64,000 nucleotides of DNA from Chitinophagaceae bacterium (GTDB taxonomy: Bacteria; Bacteroidota; Bacteroidia; Chitinophagales; Chitinophagaceae): positions 62,001 to 126,000 of the forward strand of contig JADJTY010000001.1 in the NCBI GenBank assembly GCA_016710935.1, given 5' to 3'. A model generated the notes under the pieces. The model was not told where the DNA came from. It was given only the letters and a program-made list of their open reading frames with translations, and searched no databases. Position 1 is the stretch's first letter. The number at the start of each line of letters is the position of its first letter. The position numbers and the translations under genes were made by a program. This document shows positions 25,231-35,200 of the stretch, piece by piece.

Positions 25231-26547
25231 ATGAAAACACTACTAAAACTATTTGTATTTGCATCAGCAATCATACTGATCGCAATCAGCTGCAAAAAAA
25301 TGCTGTCTAATGAAGATCAACCAGCTTCAGGAAAAACATTTAATACAGCATTTGTAAAAAACTGGTACTATGGAACATTTATTAAAACTGCAGAATGGTC
25401 AGCTGCAGCTGAAAAAGATAAACAGTTGCCAGACTGGAAAAATGGAGTAATTACTACCATTGACAAATTAGATGCTGTAGTTTATCCATTTATTAAAGGA
25501 AAACATACCTTCTCATTGCCAGGAGCTAACGCTTTAACGGACCCTCAGGGTAAAAGAATTGCCGCTGCATCATTGTCTACAATTGCATTTATCAAAACTG
25601 CTGATAACAAAATTGCTGTCAGGGAAATTGACTACATACCTGACTGGCAATATTTGCAGAGAAAACAATTTGATATGGGCGATATGAAGGGAGTAAACGG
25701 AAAATCAGATTTTAGCGGCATGGTCATTACAAAAGACTGGGCCGGTAAAATCTTGTCACTTCATACCCAGGTTGAGGGCAAAACTGTAAAATACGGCCGA
25801 ATAGTAAAAGAAAAAAAATCGGGTAATACAAAGAATGGAGATAATACAAGTTCATTAGGAGAATGTACTTATACCACGTTCTGTTTGTGGCAACAGGATT
25901 GCGTATTGATAATTCATGGTGACGGAATGATAGAAAACGAATGCGGAGCATGGTATATAGTAGAATGCTGGGAAGTAGAAAATTGTCCGGATCCTCCTCC
26001 TGGTGGTGGTGGCGGTGGTGGTGGTGGTCCAATTGAGCCACCTGCTTGCGATCCTAATGCTGTATGGCCTGAAGAAGAACAATTTAATAATTATGTAGTA
26101 ATGCAATCAGCTTCAGAAGTTTCAATTAATGCAAATACCTCACCTGATGGGCAAGATCCAATAACCAATTCTTTTGTGTGGAACGTAGCGGAAGCCGAAT
26201 ACGGTGGCTGGACGGTAAAAGCAAATACAAATTATAGTTATTTTCATGATAAATATTTTGATGTAAACTTAAATGCCTTTATACATACCTATAACCTCTT
26301 TGTATTTGCTACTGGAAATGGTTACTTTGTGGGTTCCAATTTTACTATTACATCTACTTATACTACAACTAATCCAACTGTCAATCAGGTCATTAATAAT
26401 AATACTTCTAATACACAAGGTAAATCACATGTTACGGGAACACTCAACCATGTACTAAATATTCAAATTAGAATTCCCTATTGCGACCCCTTAACTTTAA
26501 GTTCTGTTGATCAAATAGATAATTCAATGGTTTTTAATCCTAGGTAG
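25231..26547 (+). CDS. surface lipoprotein with Gly-rich linker
   Basis: The 438-residue protein has a lipobox I-A-I-S-C (Cys21). The N-terminal half contains YWYGTF/TAEWSAA and DKLDAVVYPF segments. A cysteine-rich stretch (about residues 211-251; CTYTTFCLWQQDC..CGAWYIVECWEVENC) follows, then a PPP-G9-PIEPP linker (257-272). The C-terminal beta domain has Tyr-, Thr- and Asn-rich strands. The linker is a GGT tandem repeat in DNA. I do not recognise named domains; the layout resembles Bacteroidota cell-surface lipoproteins. It is the first gene of an AT-richer run with the next three. Confidence 0.82.
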   Translation: MKTLLKLFVFASAIILIAISCKKMLSNEDQPASGKTFNTAFVKNWYYGTFIKTAEWSAAAEKDKQLPDWKNGVITTIDKLDAVVYPFIKGKHTFSLPGANALTDPQGKRIAAASLSTIAFIKTADNKIAVREIDYIPDWQYLQRKQFDMGDMKGVNGKSDFSGMVITKDWAGKILSLHTQVEGKTVKYGRIVKEKKSGNTKNGDNTSSLGECTYTTFCLWQQDCVLIIHGDGMIENECGAWYIVECWEVENCPDPPPGGGGGGGGGPIEPPACDPNAVWPEEEQFNNYVVMQSASEVSINANTSPDGQDPITNSFVWNVAEAEYGGWTVKANTNYSYFHDKYFDVNLNAFIHTYNLFVFATGNGYFVGSNFTITSTYTTTNPTVNQVINNNTSNTQGKSHVTGTLNHVLNIQIRIPYCDPLTLSSVDQIDNSMVFNPR

Positions 26548-26563
26548 AAAAAATTAAATATGT

Positions 26564-27325
26564 ATGAACAAAACGAATAAATTATTCTTTCGGTTTCTGA
26601 TTTTTTTGTTTTTATGTGGTTGCAAAACATCAAAAGAAAAATTCTATGCATATACAGTAGATAGCTATACAATAGATACAACAAAACGGTTAATGAGTTC
26701 CAGTAATGTAATATCATACGGGAGTTACCTTTTTGAATTCATACAAAGAGTAAGCATCAATAACGTGCTTCATGGAGAATCAGGTTCTGTAACCTCTTCT
26801 ATTGACTATGATACAGTAAGTGTTTATTTATTGGAGAATAAAAATAAATTGTATTATTCATTTGATACTTTTTCGCTCAAAAACAGTATACTAAAAACGG
26901 GCAAGCTTAGTGATAAAGAATTTGGTGTAAGGCTTAACCCTTCAGAAAAAGATACAGATACTACCGTTTTTTATGGCCCCCCGGTAGAGGTTATAATAAA
27001 CAAGATTAAGTGTTTTTATACTGAAGTGATTTCAAAAAATAAAAACATGAATGATACTTTTGAAATGAAGATGACCATGATTAAGAATGCCAATCTGAAT
27101 TCTTTATATAAAATTAATGGTGCAAAATTCACAGATGAGAATTATTGTATTGTTGGATTAAATATTTATTTACCGAAACAAAGGCAGAGATATATTGAAG
27201 AAGTTGATGCAATCCGGCCTTTAACTGAAAAAGAGAAGGCCATATGTGAGAGTATGCTAATAAAAAGTAAGGCAGCTGTAATTGACACCATTAGAGGAGT
27301 TGCCTTAAAAGAGAAAAAACCTTAG
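26564..27325 (+). CDS. lipoprotein of unknown function
   Basis: The 253-residue protein has a lipobox F-L-C-G-C followed by KTSKEK. The rest is beta-rich and Lys/Asn/Ser-rich, with one internal Cys and a Lys-rich tail. No domain recognised. It begins 17 bp after the Gly-linker lipoprotein and is probably in the same transcript. Base composition is noticeably AT-rich. Confidence 0.8.
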   Translation: MNKTNKLFFRFLIFLFLCGCKTSKEKFYAYTVDSYTIDTTKRLMSSSNVISYGSYLFEFIQRVSINNVLHGESGSVTSSIDYDTVSVYLLENKNKLYYSFDTFSLKNSILKTGKLSDKEFGVRLNPSEKDTDTTVFYGPPVEVIINKIKCFYTEVISKNKNMNDTFEMKMTMIKNANLNSLYKINGAKFTDENYCIVGLNIYLPKQRQRYIEEVDAIRPLTEKEKAICESMLIKSKAAVIDTIRGVALKEKKP

Positions 27326-27403
27326 TAGTAACTGCTAATATATTTTGTAATCAATTGTTGTTGGCCCGGGGATAATCTTATAAATTTTTAAGAACCTCTG
27401 TAT

Positions 27404-29174
27404 ATGCTTCATTTAAGTAAGAAATATGGCGTAAACAGGGGTTCTTTGTTCTTTACAGTAGTATTGGCTTTGTCTTCATTTGGCAATGTAAGCACTACTT
27501 TGATTAAGGAGAATTCCATTATAGTAATATTTTTTTACTCGTTATATTGGTAGTCCGGGGTTTAAAATCCCTAAACCGCTGCCCCTTAAAATTTCCGATA
27601 CAGTCTATGTACTTTATGTGGTTTACTTAATCACCAAAGAAATCTTTGCAAATACTGTTGATTTTACTGCTGTGAGTTATTTGGTTTTCCTTTTAGTCTT
27701 ATATTATAGTATAAAGGCCTCCTTTGATATAAATTACATTTTCACATATTTACCTACATTATCAATTGCTACCGCTACAATTTTGGTTGGTTATATTATT
27801 TTTTCAATTTACCACTGCTGTTTTCTAAAGGAAACACTCACCAATTTTTTCATTCCCAATAAAAGTATTTTCAGCATCTTGCTGGCTTCACAAATAGCTT
27901 TTTTAATACCCATCGTACATTTTTATAAACAGCACAAAACACTTTCAAATTTTACAACCTGGTTTTTCATGGGATTAATTGCTGCATCAGTTATTCTTTT
28001 GGGTTTTACACAGGGCAGGGCGGGTTGTATTGGATTGGCAATCGCAATAGCTTATATAGCCTGTCAGTATTTAACTGCTACCAGTTTTAAAAGAGTAGTT
28101 TTATTTATGACCTTGCCGGCTATTGTTTTATTAACTGCAGCTATAGTCTTATTTAAATCAGATTCTTCCAGTGGCCGGTTATTAATTTATAAAGTATCAG
28201 CAGGCATGTTAAAAGAAAACTGGCTTTGGGGCATTGGCCATGGGCAATTCAAAATACAGTATAATCAATACCAGGCTGCATATTTTGCTGCTCATAACAT
28301 AGATAGTAAAGAGGCATTGCTGGCTGATAATACCTTTTATGCATTTAATGATCTCTTACAGGCTGTTATTGAAAACGGTATAATCGCCCTGCTTTTCCTG
28401 GCAGCCATACTGTTTTTGCTGGTATGGCAAATTAAAAAGGCAAAAACAAATACTGATAATAAACATTTATTCACAGCTTCAGTTGCCTCGCTGCTATGTG
28501 TCTTAACCGGAGCGTTGTTTTCTTACCCATTGCAGATTCTTCCAATAGCCGTTCAGGCAACGCTTTGTCTTTGCATAATCAATTCGTTTGAAACAGAAAA
28601 AAAATTTCAATTTGAATTATTTGAAGTGGGGTGGAAAATTGCAGGCAGCATGCTGATATTGTTAAGTGCATTACTCCTTATACATTATAGTTTTTATTTT
28701 AACCATAAAAGAGAAAGCAACCAGGCTTTTGAATTAAAAAGAACCGGATTCAGGCAAATGGCAATAGAGAAATACAAGCATTTGAACAGCTCATATATAC
28801 AGGAGGGGAATATGCTTTACCTCTATGCACAAGAGTTGTATAATATCAATCAACTAAGCATGGCAAGAGAAACGCTTAGCCGGGCAAAGAAATTTTATTG
28901 TACCAATGAAGTGTTTAAACTTTCTGCCGCCATTGAAAGCGAATTAAAAAATTATAAACAGGCGGAAGCTGATTATAAAACAGCCATTAATATGGTACCT
29001 AACAGAATGGCTAGCAGGAGTGAATTATTCGAATTTTATCTTGAACGAAAGGATACGGCCAGCGCAATTTATTGGGCAAATTCAATTTTAAAAATGCCGG
29101 TAAAGATTGCTTCACAAAAGACAAAAAATATCAGGCAAAGGACAAAGGAAATCTTAAACGGATTAATAAACTAA
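27404..29174 (+). pseudogene. O-antigen ligase-like (Wzy_C) gene with frameshifted 5' end
   Basis: The 3' frame yields a 518-residue protein from a GTG at 27618. It has about ten membrane helices, the Wzy_C motif GFTQGRAGCIGLAIAIAY, the WGIGHGQFKIQYNQY periplasmic-loop motif, and the AFNDLLQAVIENGIIAL motif. A C-terminal TPR tail (MARETLSRAKKFY...YKQAEADYKTAINMVP) follows. This matches O-antigen ligase/polymerase proteins with TPRs. The frame is open upstream to 27528 (YIGSPGFKIPKPLPLK) but has no ATG. A separate frame from ATG 27404 (MLHLSKKYGVNRGSLFFTVV...) ends at TAG 27551-27553. The two overlap at 27528-27553, where a T7 run (27530-27536) lies. A one-base slip would join them into about 590 residues. 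Initiation at GTG 27618 is an alternative. Confidence 0.72.
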
Positions 29175-29182
29175 TCAAAACC

Positions 29183-29731
29183 ATGTATTCAGTTTTAAAG
29201 AGTGGTGTAAAATTATTAATGATAATTATTATTATTGGCTACCTGATACCCAATAATATTTCCTCACCCATATCACAAAATTGTATTTCTAAAATAGACC
29301 CTGAATCGTTCTGGTGTTACCCCTGGGGAGAGTCTGGTGCACATAAAGGGATTGATATATTTTCTGAAAAAGGTACGGCGATCCTGTCACCTGTCTCGGG
29401 TTTTGTAATTAAAAAAGGATATGGAACAATTGCCGGTAATTATGTGTACATCATTGGCCCCAAATGGAGAACCTATTATTTTGCACATATGGACACCATA
29501 TTTGTTACAACATATAGTTACGTTAGCAAAGGAGATACTATTGGTAAAGTGGGCGATAGCGGCAATGCTGCGGGAAAACCTGCGCATCTTCATTATACAA
29601 TAGAAACAGTAATTCCATACATCTGGCTCTATGATAAAAATGCTTATGAAGGGTGGAAAAAGATGTTCTATTTAAACCCGGTTAATTATTTGAATTTTCC
29701 TGAAAGTAAGGATTATATTAAGAAGAGATAA
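29183..29731 (+). CDS. M23 family peptidase (membrane-anchored)
   Basis: The ATG at 29183 gives 182 residues. A membrane helix (LLMIIIIIGYLI) is near residues 11-22. The LytM/M23 domain has zinc ligands His54 and Asp58 (HKGID) and His137 in HLH (135-137), with GDTIGKVGDSGNAAGKPAHLHY around it. M23 enzymes cleave peptidoglycan cross-bridges or other Gly-containing peptides. It is unusually short. It starts 8 bp after the Wzy-like gene and is likely cotranscribed, suggesting a cell-wall step in the same surface process. Confidence 0.88.
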   Translation: MYSVLKSGVKLLMIIIIIGYLIPNNISSPISQNCISKIDPESFWCYPWGESGAHKGIDIFSEKGTAILSPVSGFVIKKGYGTIAGNYVYIIGPKWRTYYFAHMDTIFVTTYSYVSKGDTIGKVGDSGNAAGKPAHLHYTIETVIPYIWLYDKNAYEGWKKMFYLNPVNYLNFPESKDYIKKR

Positions 29732-29855
29732 AATCCTTCAGCCTTTTAAAGTCCTTGTTGCTGCCTGTTTCAAAGAAGTTTTTTAAGGCATTACCCAAAG
29801 CCTTAAAAATACCGGGAATAGAGAAATGCTGTGTGGTGGTGGTATAGTTTTTCAT
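29718..29855 (-). CDS. small 45-residue protein
   Basis: The frame starts with ATG at 29855 (MKNYTTTTQHFSIPGIFKAL...) and encodes 45 residues with an amphipathic central helix (IFKALGNALKNFF). A -7 box TACTTTTG and a TTG 20 nt further upstream precede it, a near-consensus promoter, which is strong support for a real gene. It overlaps the last 14 nt of the convergent M23 gene. Family unknown. Confidence 0.6.
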   Translation of the reverse strand: MKNYTTTTQHFSIPGIFKALGNALKNFFETGSNKDFKRLKDFISS

Positions 29856-29873
29856 ACGTCAGATTTTACACTT

Positions 29874-29904
29874 CAAAAGTAAAACTCGTTATAAATAAAG
29901 TCAA
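29874..29904 (-). promoter_or_regulatory. promoter of the 45-residue protein gene
   Basis: On the minus strand TTG (29904-29902), 20 nt, then TACTTTTG (29881-29874) gives a TTG-N20-TAnnTTTG promoter. The start codon is 18 nt downstream of the box. Confidence 0.6.
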
Positions 29905-29953
29905 GAGCGGTTTTGCTTGATCTTTAAGAAGGTAATTTCCGAACAGGGGATAG

Positions 29954-30115
29954 TTATTTTACTGCCTCTCTGTTAAAACTACTGCCAAACCTGCGACTCT
30001 TTTTGTAGTAACGAATGGGGTAAACATCAGGATTTTGCCTGAGCTTGCCGATAAAACTTTTAATTGCCTGCACCAATATATGGCCGGATTTTGCCTGGTA
30101 TGGGGTTTTTGTCAT
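29954..30115 (-). CDS. small basic 53-residue protein
   Basis: From ATG 30115 the frame encodes MTKTPYQAKSGHILVQAIKS, then a Lys/Arg/Tyr-rich second half (YPIRYYKKSRRFG) ending SSFNREAVK. The composition is protein-like and strongly basic, so a nucleic-acid-binding role is possible. No convincing promoter or ribosome site was seen. It lies between two other tiny minus-strand ORFs in a 713-nt region with no larger gene. Confidence 0.4.
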   Translation of the reverse strand: MTKTPYQAKSGHILVQAIKSFIGKLRQNPDVYPIRYYKKSRRFGSSFNREAVK

Positions 30116-30212
30116 TAGGAGATCGTTTAGTATTAATCTAACGCCGCACAAATTAGATTATTGTATATTGAAGCCAATTTTATACAACACAACCTAACTG
30201 CTCCGCTATAAC

Positions 30213-30335
30213 TTACCTGCCAAGAGAACTTACATCGGGTAATGGCACAAAGCAGGATGCAATGATCCAGCAAAGAATAGCAACAAAGGCAATGGTTTCT
30301 GCAGTAGAAATTTCTAATTGTAAATACTTTTTCAT
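30213..30335 (-). CDS. small membrane protein, 40 residues
   Basis: From ATG 30335 the frame encodes 40 residues with one hydrophobic helix (ETIAFVAILCWIIASCFVPL) preceded by MKKYLQLEIS. It looks like a single-pass membrane peptide. It is the first of three minus-strand small ORFs in this gap. Support is compositional only. Confidence 0.45.
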   Translation of the reverse strand: MKKYLQLEISTAETIAFVAILCWIIASCFVPLPDVSSLGR

Positions 30336-30444
30336 AAATACTGTTTTAAATTGGTTAAAAAAGAATAGACCTGATGAGAAGCTGGAGGTTTAAAACAAGA
30401 AGATCATTGTATTTTTTTTAACGGAATCAAAAATCAATTGTACC

Positions 30445-31266
30445 ATGGAGTTAAAACCTGTTGTTGACCGCATTACCATCTACCCGGTGAAATCGCTGGA
30501 TGGAATTTCATTACAAAAAGCGCAGATAGGCAATGGTGGCAGCCTGGTGCACGACAGGGAATATGCCATCATAAACAGCAATGGAAAATTTGTGAATGGA
30601 AAGTCAAATGCACGGGTGCATTTGCTCAGATCAAAAATTGATTTTGAAAGAGAAGTAATTTCTTTGAGGCACGGATTGGAAACAGGCTGGAATGATTTTC
30701 ATTTACAAAATGATAAAACTGCGCTTGATGCATTCCTTTCAGCTTTTTTTGAAATGCCCGTGGCCCTTTACAAAAATACGATGGGCGAATTTTTAGACGT
30801 ACCGGTGCAAAGCGGGGTAACCGTTTTGTCAACCGCCAGCCTTAATTCTGTTGGTACCTGGTTTAATCATATGGATACTGAAGAAACAAGAAAACGTTTT
30901 CGGGCAACTATTGAATTAACAGCAGTGCCGGCATTTTGGGAAGACAAACTTTTTTTGGAGGAAGGGACAGGCATTGAATTTAAAATTGGGGATGCAATAT
31001 TCCTGGGAGTCAGTCCACGTGCAAGATGTGTGGTGCCCACCCGTCATCCTGAAACCGGTGAATTGTTACAGGGCTTTCAAAAATCATTTGCACAACAACG
31101 CACAGCAAACCTGCCTCCCTGGTCAACATTGGATGATTATAACCATGGATATTATTTATCTGTTGATTGTTATATACCATCATCCGAATTTGGAAAATGG
31201 ATTGCAGTTGGCGATGAGGTAGTGATTACAGGCAAACAACACACATTGGGTAAATACATGGTTTAA
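30445..31266 (+). CDS. MOSC domain-containing protein
   Basis: The 273-residue protein has the MOSC N-terminal beta-barrel domain (ITIYPVKSLDGISLQKAQIG...LVHDREYAIIN) followed by the MOSC domain. The latter includes FRATIEL, the conserved Cys in SPRARCVVPTRHPETGE, and the terminal strand WIAVGDEVVITG. Family members bind molybdenum cofactor through that cysteine and include the mitochondrial amidoxime-reducing component and YcbX. A role in reduction of N-hydroxylated compounds is likely. No partner reductase is nearby. Confidence 0.92.
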   Translation: MELKPVVDRITIYPVKSLDGISLQKAQIGNGGSLVHDREYAIINSNGKFVNGKSNARVHLLRSKIDFEREVISLRHGLETGWNDFHLQNDKTALDAFLSAFFEMPVALYKNTMGEFLDVPVQSGVTVLSTASLNSVGTWFNHMDTEETRKRFRATIELTAVPAFWEDKLFLEEGTGIEFKIGDAIFLGVSPRARCVVPTRHPETGELLQGFQKSFAQQRTANLPPWSTLDDYNHGYYLSVDCYIPSSEFGKWIAVGDEVVITGKQHTLGKYMV

Positions 31267-31324
31267 AATTCCAACATTTTTTTCTTTGGCATTGTATTTG
31301 GCTTACATAGTTGAACCAAATAGA

Positions 31325-31810
31325 ATGAATATGAAAAAGACAATGTTGAGCATGTTGTTAGGAATTGCATCACTGGCAATTACAAACACATCCAAAGCCC
31401 AGGTGAGTGTGAATATTAATATTGGTGCTCAGCCGGAATGGGGTCCATCCGGATACAATTATGCAGAATATTATTACATGCCTGATATTGAAACCTATTA
31501 TTATGTTCCCAAAAAGCAGTTTGTATATTTTTCGGGCAACCGATGGGTTTTTGGAGCAGGGTTACCGCCGGCATATTCAAATTATGATATATACTCGGGG
31601 TATAAAGTTGTTGTAAACAAACCCAACGCTTACAAATATTTTAATGATCATAAAGTAAAATATGCCCGATACAAAAATTACAAAAACCACCAGGTGATCA
31701 TTAAGAATAAACATGATAACGGAAACCATAACGGGCAGTATAAAAATAAGGGTAATGGTAAAGGAAATGGAAACGGCAAAGGCAAAGGGAATGGCAAGGG
31801 CAAACATTAA
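31325..31810 (+). CDS. secreted Tyr-rich protein with basic K/G/N tail
   Basis: Two ATGs (31325 and 31331) precede a signal peptide (MKKTMLSMLLGIASLAI...SKAQ). The mature part is Tyr-rich (YNYAEYYYMPDIETYYYVPKKQFVYF). The tail consists of Lys/Gly/Asn repeats (GNGKGNGNGKGKGNGKGK). Similar small secreted proteins are common in Bacteroidota; function unknown. The cationic tail could bind acidic polymers. A strong terminator follows. Confidence 0.8.
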   Translation: MNMKKTMLSMLLGIASLAITNTSKAQVSVNINIGAQPEWGPSGYNYAEYYYMPDIETYYYVPKKQFVYFSGNRWVFGAGLPPAYSNYDIYSGYKVVVNKPNAYKYFNDHKVKYARYKNYKNHQVIIKNKHDNGNHNGQYKNKGNGKGNGNGKGKGNGKGKH

Positions 31811-31826
31811 TTTTGAATAAAAGATA

Positions 31827-31858
31827 ACAAAAGCCACTTTCGGGTGGCTTTTGTTTTT
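31827..31858 (+). terminator. strong intrinsic terminator
   Basis: ACAAAAGCCAC (31827-31837) and GTGGCTTTTGT (31844-31854) form a perfect 11-bp stem with a 6-nt loop, followed by TTTT. Confidence 0.92.
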
Positions 31859-31880
31859 AGATTACTTTCGTAGCGATAAG

Positions 31881-32288
31881 ATGGATATACTATTAGATAT
31901 ATTAAATGAAATGGTGAAGGCGCACCCAACCTCAAATTTTGTAAACAGCCTGCACCAGCAATACTGCAACCGTGGCGGCTTAAGTAAAAAACAATTAGAA
32001 GGCCTGCATAGTAAAGCATCTAAAACTTCAGGTATTTCGCAAGGCAGGCTTGCCACTTTAGAAGCCATCATCAAAAAAAAGCCAACCAGGGAACGGGCTG
32101 CAGCAACTATTACCGCTCCCTTGCCGGCAAAAGATGAAGCTGTTGGAAAAATGATCAAAGCCATCCTGGATAAATATCCCCAGCACAAAAGGTTATTGTT
32201 TTTAAAATCGAAATTTGATAACAACGAAAATATTACTGCATTGGAACTGGCAGAGATAGAAAAGTTTGGAAAGTTGTTGTTGAAGTAA
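31881..32288 (+). CDS. unknown protein with internal duplication
   Basis: The ATG at 31881 gives 135 residues. The two ends look related: near the N-terminus MVKAHPTSNFVNSLHQQY then GGLSKKQLEGL; near the C-terminus ILDKYPQHKRLLFLKSKF then ENITALELAEI. Each has the order helix, Pro, helix, Gly/Asn turn, helix, joined by a Lys/Ala-rich linker. No known family. A box TACTTTCG (31864-31871) just upstream may be its promoter. It is convergent with the FG-GAP gene, 4 bp apart. Confidence 0.78.
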   Translation: MDILLDILNEMVKAHPTSNFVNSLHQQYCNRGGLSKKQLEGLHSKASKTSGISQGRLATLEAIIKKKPTRERAAATITAPLPAKDEAVGKMIKAILDKYPQHKRLLFLKSKFDNNENITALELAEIEKFGKLLLK

Positions 32289-32292
32289 TTGC

Positions 32293-35200
32293 CTACTCCT
32301 TTATAAACACCTGCGCCGCAGCATTATTCTTTAAAAATACCAACGTCGTTTTGTCTTTATCTTTCAGGTAAACCATTTTACGGGATTCACCCTTTACTTT
32401 TAAACCATTATCTGCCGGGGCTGTGGCGCTAAAATTTCCTTTGCCGGTTCCTTTTAAAAGCAAGGCTGATGTTGCATCATATACACCCACCATTACAGCC
32501 GGATCATTGGAATTGCCACAAACCAAAATATCTGTTATACCGTCATTATCAATATCATCAATAACCATATCGTTAATGGTTGAGAGCTGCGCTTTTTCCG
32601 GAAAAGGAATAAAACGGAAAGTATTATTGCCTTCGTTCATCAGCACGCCCGATTCAAAAAAATTGGTTTTAAAAATTTCCATATTATTTTTTTCGGCAGG
32701 CGTCAAAATCTCATCCATTGTTTTACCGGAGTAATCTCTGTAACGTACAAATTTTTTGCGCATGGATGGTACCTGGTCAATCAACTGATCACGACTGTAA
32801 AGCGGATAACACTTCCCCCACTGGTAAAAACCAAGTATGGCATCATAACTTCCGTTGTTATCAAAATCTTTTGCATAAATGGTGCATGGCTCATTAATGT
32901 TTGCTTTAATGGTTGAATTTAAACCACGGTTGCCCATAACAAAATCCATTCGGCCATCATTGTCCAGGTCGGCTGCTTTCATATTATACCACCAGCCGCT
33001 TAATGCATGCATACTGATAAGCGTATCTTTTTTTGAAGGTAGCATGATGTGAACTGAGCTTTCTTTTTTTACAAATTGCCCGTTTTCAAAACCATATATC
33101 TCAGGTGGCATCCACTCGCCGGTAATTGATAATTCATTTTTACCATCGCCATCAACATCGGCCCAAACAGCCTGGTTAACAATGCCGGGCCTTACTAATG
33201 CTTTTGCATATTGATTGGTGACATCGGTAAAAACAGCTTTATTGTTTTGTAAAAGCATACTTCTGTCTGCCTTGGGAAATACACCCGGCATAACATGGCC
33301 GGCAACAAATAAATCCTGGTCTCCATCGTTATCAAAATCCAATGCCGTAACAGCCGATCCGTTAAAAGCCTCTACAGGCAATGCGTTGGGTGCAGTTGTA
33401 AAATTCCCTTTGCCGTCGTTTATATACAAATGATCCTGGTATACATTGCTGCCAGCCTTAAACTCGGCGCCACCGCTTACCACATACAGGTCCATATCGC
33501 CATCAGCATCTGCATCAAAGAAAAGAGAACCCATATCTTCCTGGTTTTTGGCGGCCGTATACACGGCCTGTTTCTTTTCTGTAAAAGATCCGTTTGTGTT
33601 TTGCAGCATTAATTTTCCTTCGGCACCGGCAGCACCGCCAATAAATAAATCTTCCAGCTTATCTCCGTTTACATCAGCTTTGGCAAAGTAAGGGCCCTTT
33701 CGGCTGCACTTGTAGGGTATTAGTGGTTCTCTTTTAAAATCAATAAAATCATTTTCGGTTTGTGTGTATTTTAATTTTCCGGTTGAGCTGATGTCTTTAA
33801 AAGCAAGGCTTGGTTTTATTGCAATAGTGCTGCTGGTATTGATCGCATCAGATTCATACAAGGTAAGTACCTGGTCGGCCTGTATATTTTTCAGGATGAT
33901 TTTTTTTTGATTGGGAAATGTTATTTCAACACTCGGAATAATAGTTTCGCTGCCAGTGCCAAAATGAAGCAGGTGCTCCATACCTGATAAAAAACCACGT
34001 TGCGGATGATAATGCTGAAATTGTATTTGCCCTTTTGTATTGCTGAGTTTTACTGTTGTGCCATAAACCTCATCAAAAGAACCAGGACTTTTATAAAAAC
34101 GCAATCTTAGAAAATGCGATTCGGCAGAAGAAAGCTCCCTGGTATTGTTTTGAAAAATAAAAGCAGGGCCATCAACATTATTTACCACCAGGTCCAAATC
34201 GCCATCATTATCTAAATCTGCATAAGCTGCACCATTTGAAAAAGAAGCAGGCGCATCGCTCCAGGTATCTGTATAGTTTTCAAATTTTAAACTGCCATTG
34301 TTGCGATAAAAATAATTTTTTACAGGTACCGATGGTATGCTTTGCAACCAGGTATTCAGGTCAACAGATTTACCCCTGTTCATACTGTTGATAACAGAAT
34401 CAAGCACAAAAACTTTATAATCCCAATCGGTAATATCACGTTTTAATCCGTTGCTTACAAATATATCCTTCCACCCATCGTTATCAAAATCAACAATAAG
34501 CGGTGCCCAGCTCCATTCTGTTTCAGATACACCTGCATAGTTTGATATTTCGCTAAAACTACCATCGGCATTATTTAACTGCAGGCTGTTGTGTGGGTAT
34601 TGGTAGTACAAACCATATTTAAGCAGCAGCTGAAACTTATCGTAGTTTTGATTTACGGCAAACAATTGTTTTTGCCGTAGAGGGTTTTCTACTGCCATGT
34701 CTACTACAAAAATATCTTCGTGCCCGTCGTTATTAAAGTCATTAATATCCGAGCCCATAGACGAGAAGCTTAAATGTTTTATATACTCAGTAAGCTTATC
34801 AGTAAAAGTTCCGTTCTTATTATTAATAAAAACGAAATCGGGTTTATTAAAATCGTTGGCAACATAAATATCGGGCCAGCCATCTTCGTTAATATCGGCA
34901 ATGGATGCGCTTAGCCCAAAAGCATGGGAAATAAGGCCTGCTTTTTTGGTAACATCAACAAATTTTCCATTGCGGTTTTCAAATAATCTGTCGCTTACAT
35001 AAAGGGTGTTTGTATCTGCTGCATAAATCATTTTACCATTTTCAATGGTTGCGGGTATGGTCATCGATTTGCTAAAGTCTATCGGGTGATTTACAAAAAA
35101 GACATCTTTATCTCCATCTTTATCGTAATCAAAAAAATACGCCTGCGAGGTAAAGCTCGATTCCTCTAATCCATATTCGGCAGCCTTATTGGTAAAAGTG

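Noticed and set aside
31286..31324. Upstream extension of the Tyr-rich secreted protein
   Set aside because: The first start is not ATG, and the extension precedes a normal signal peptide beginning at 31325/31331.
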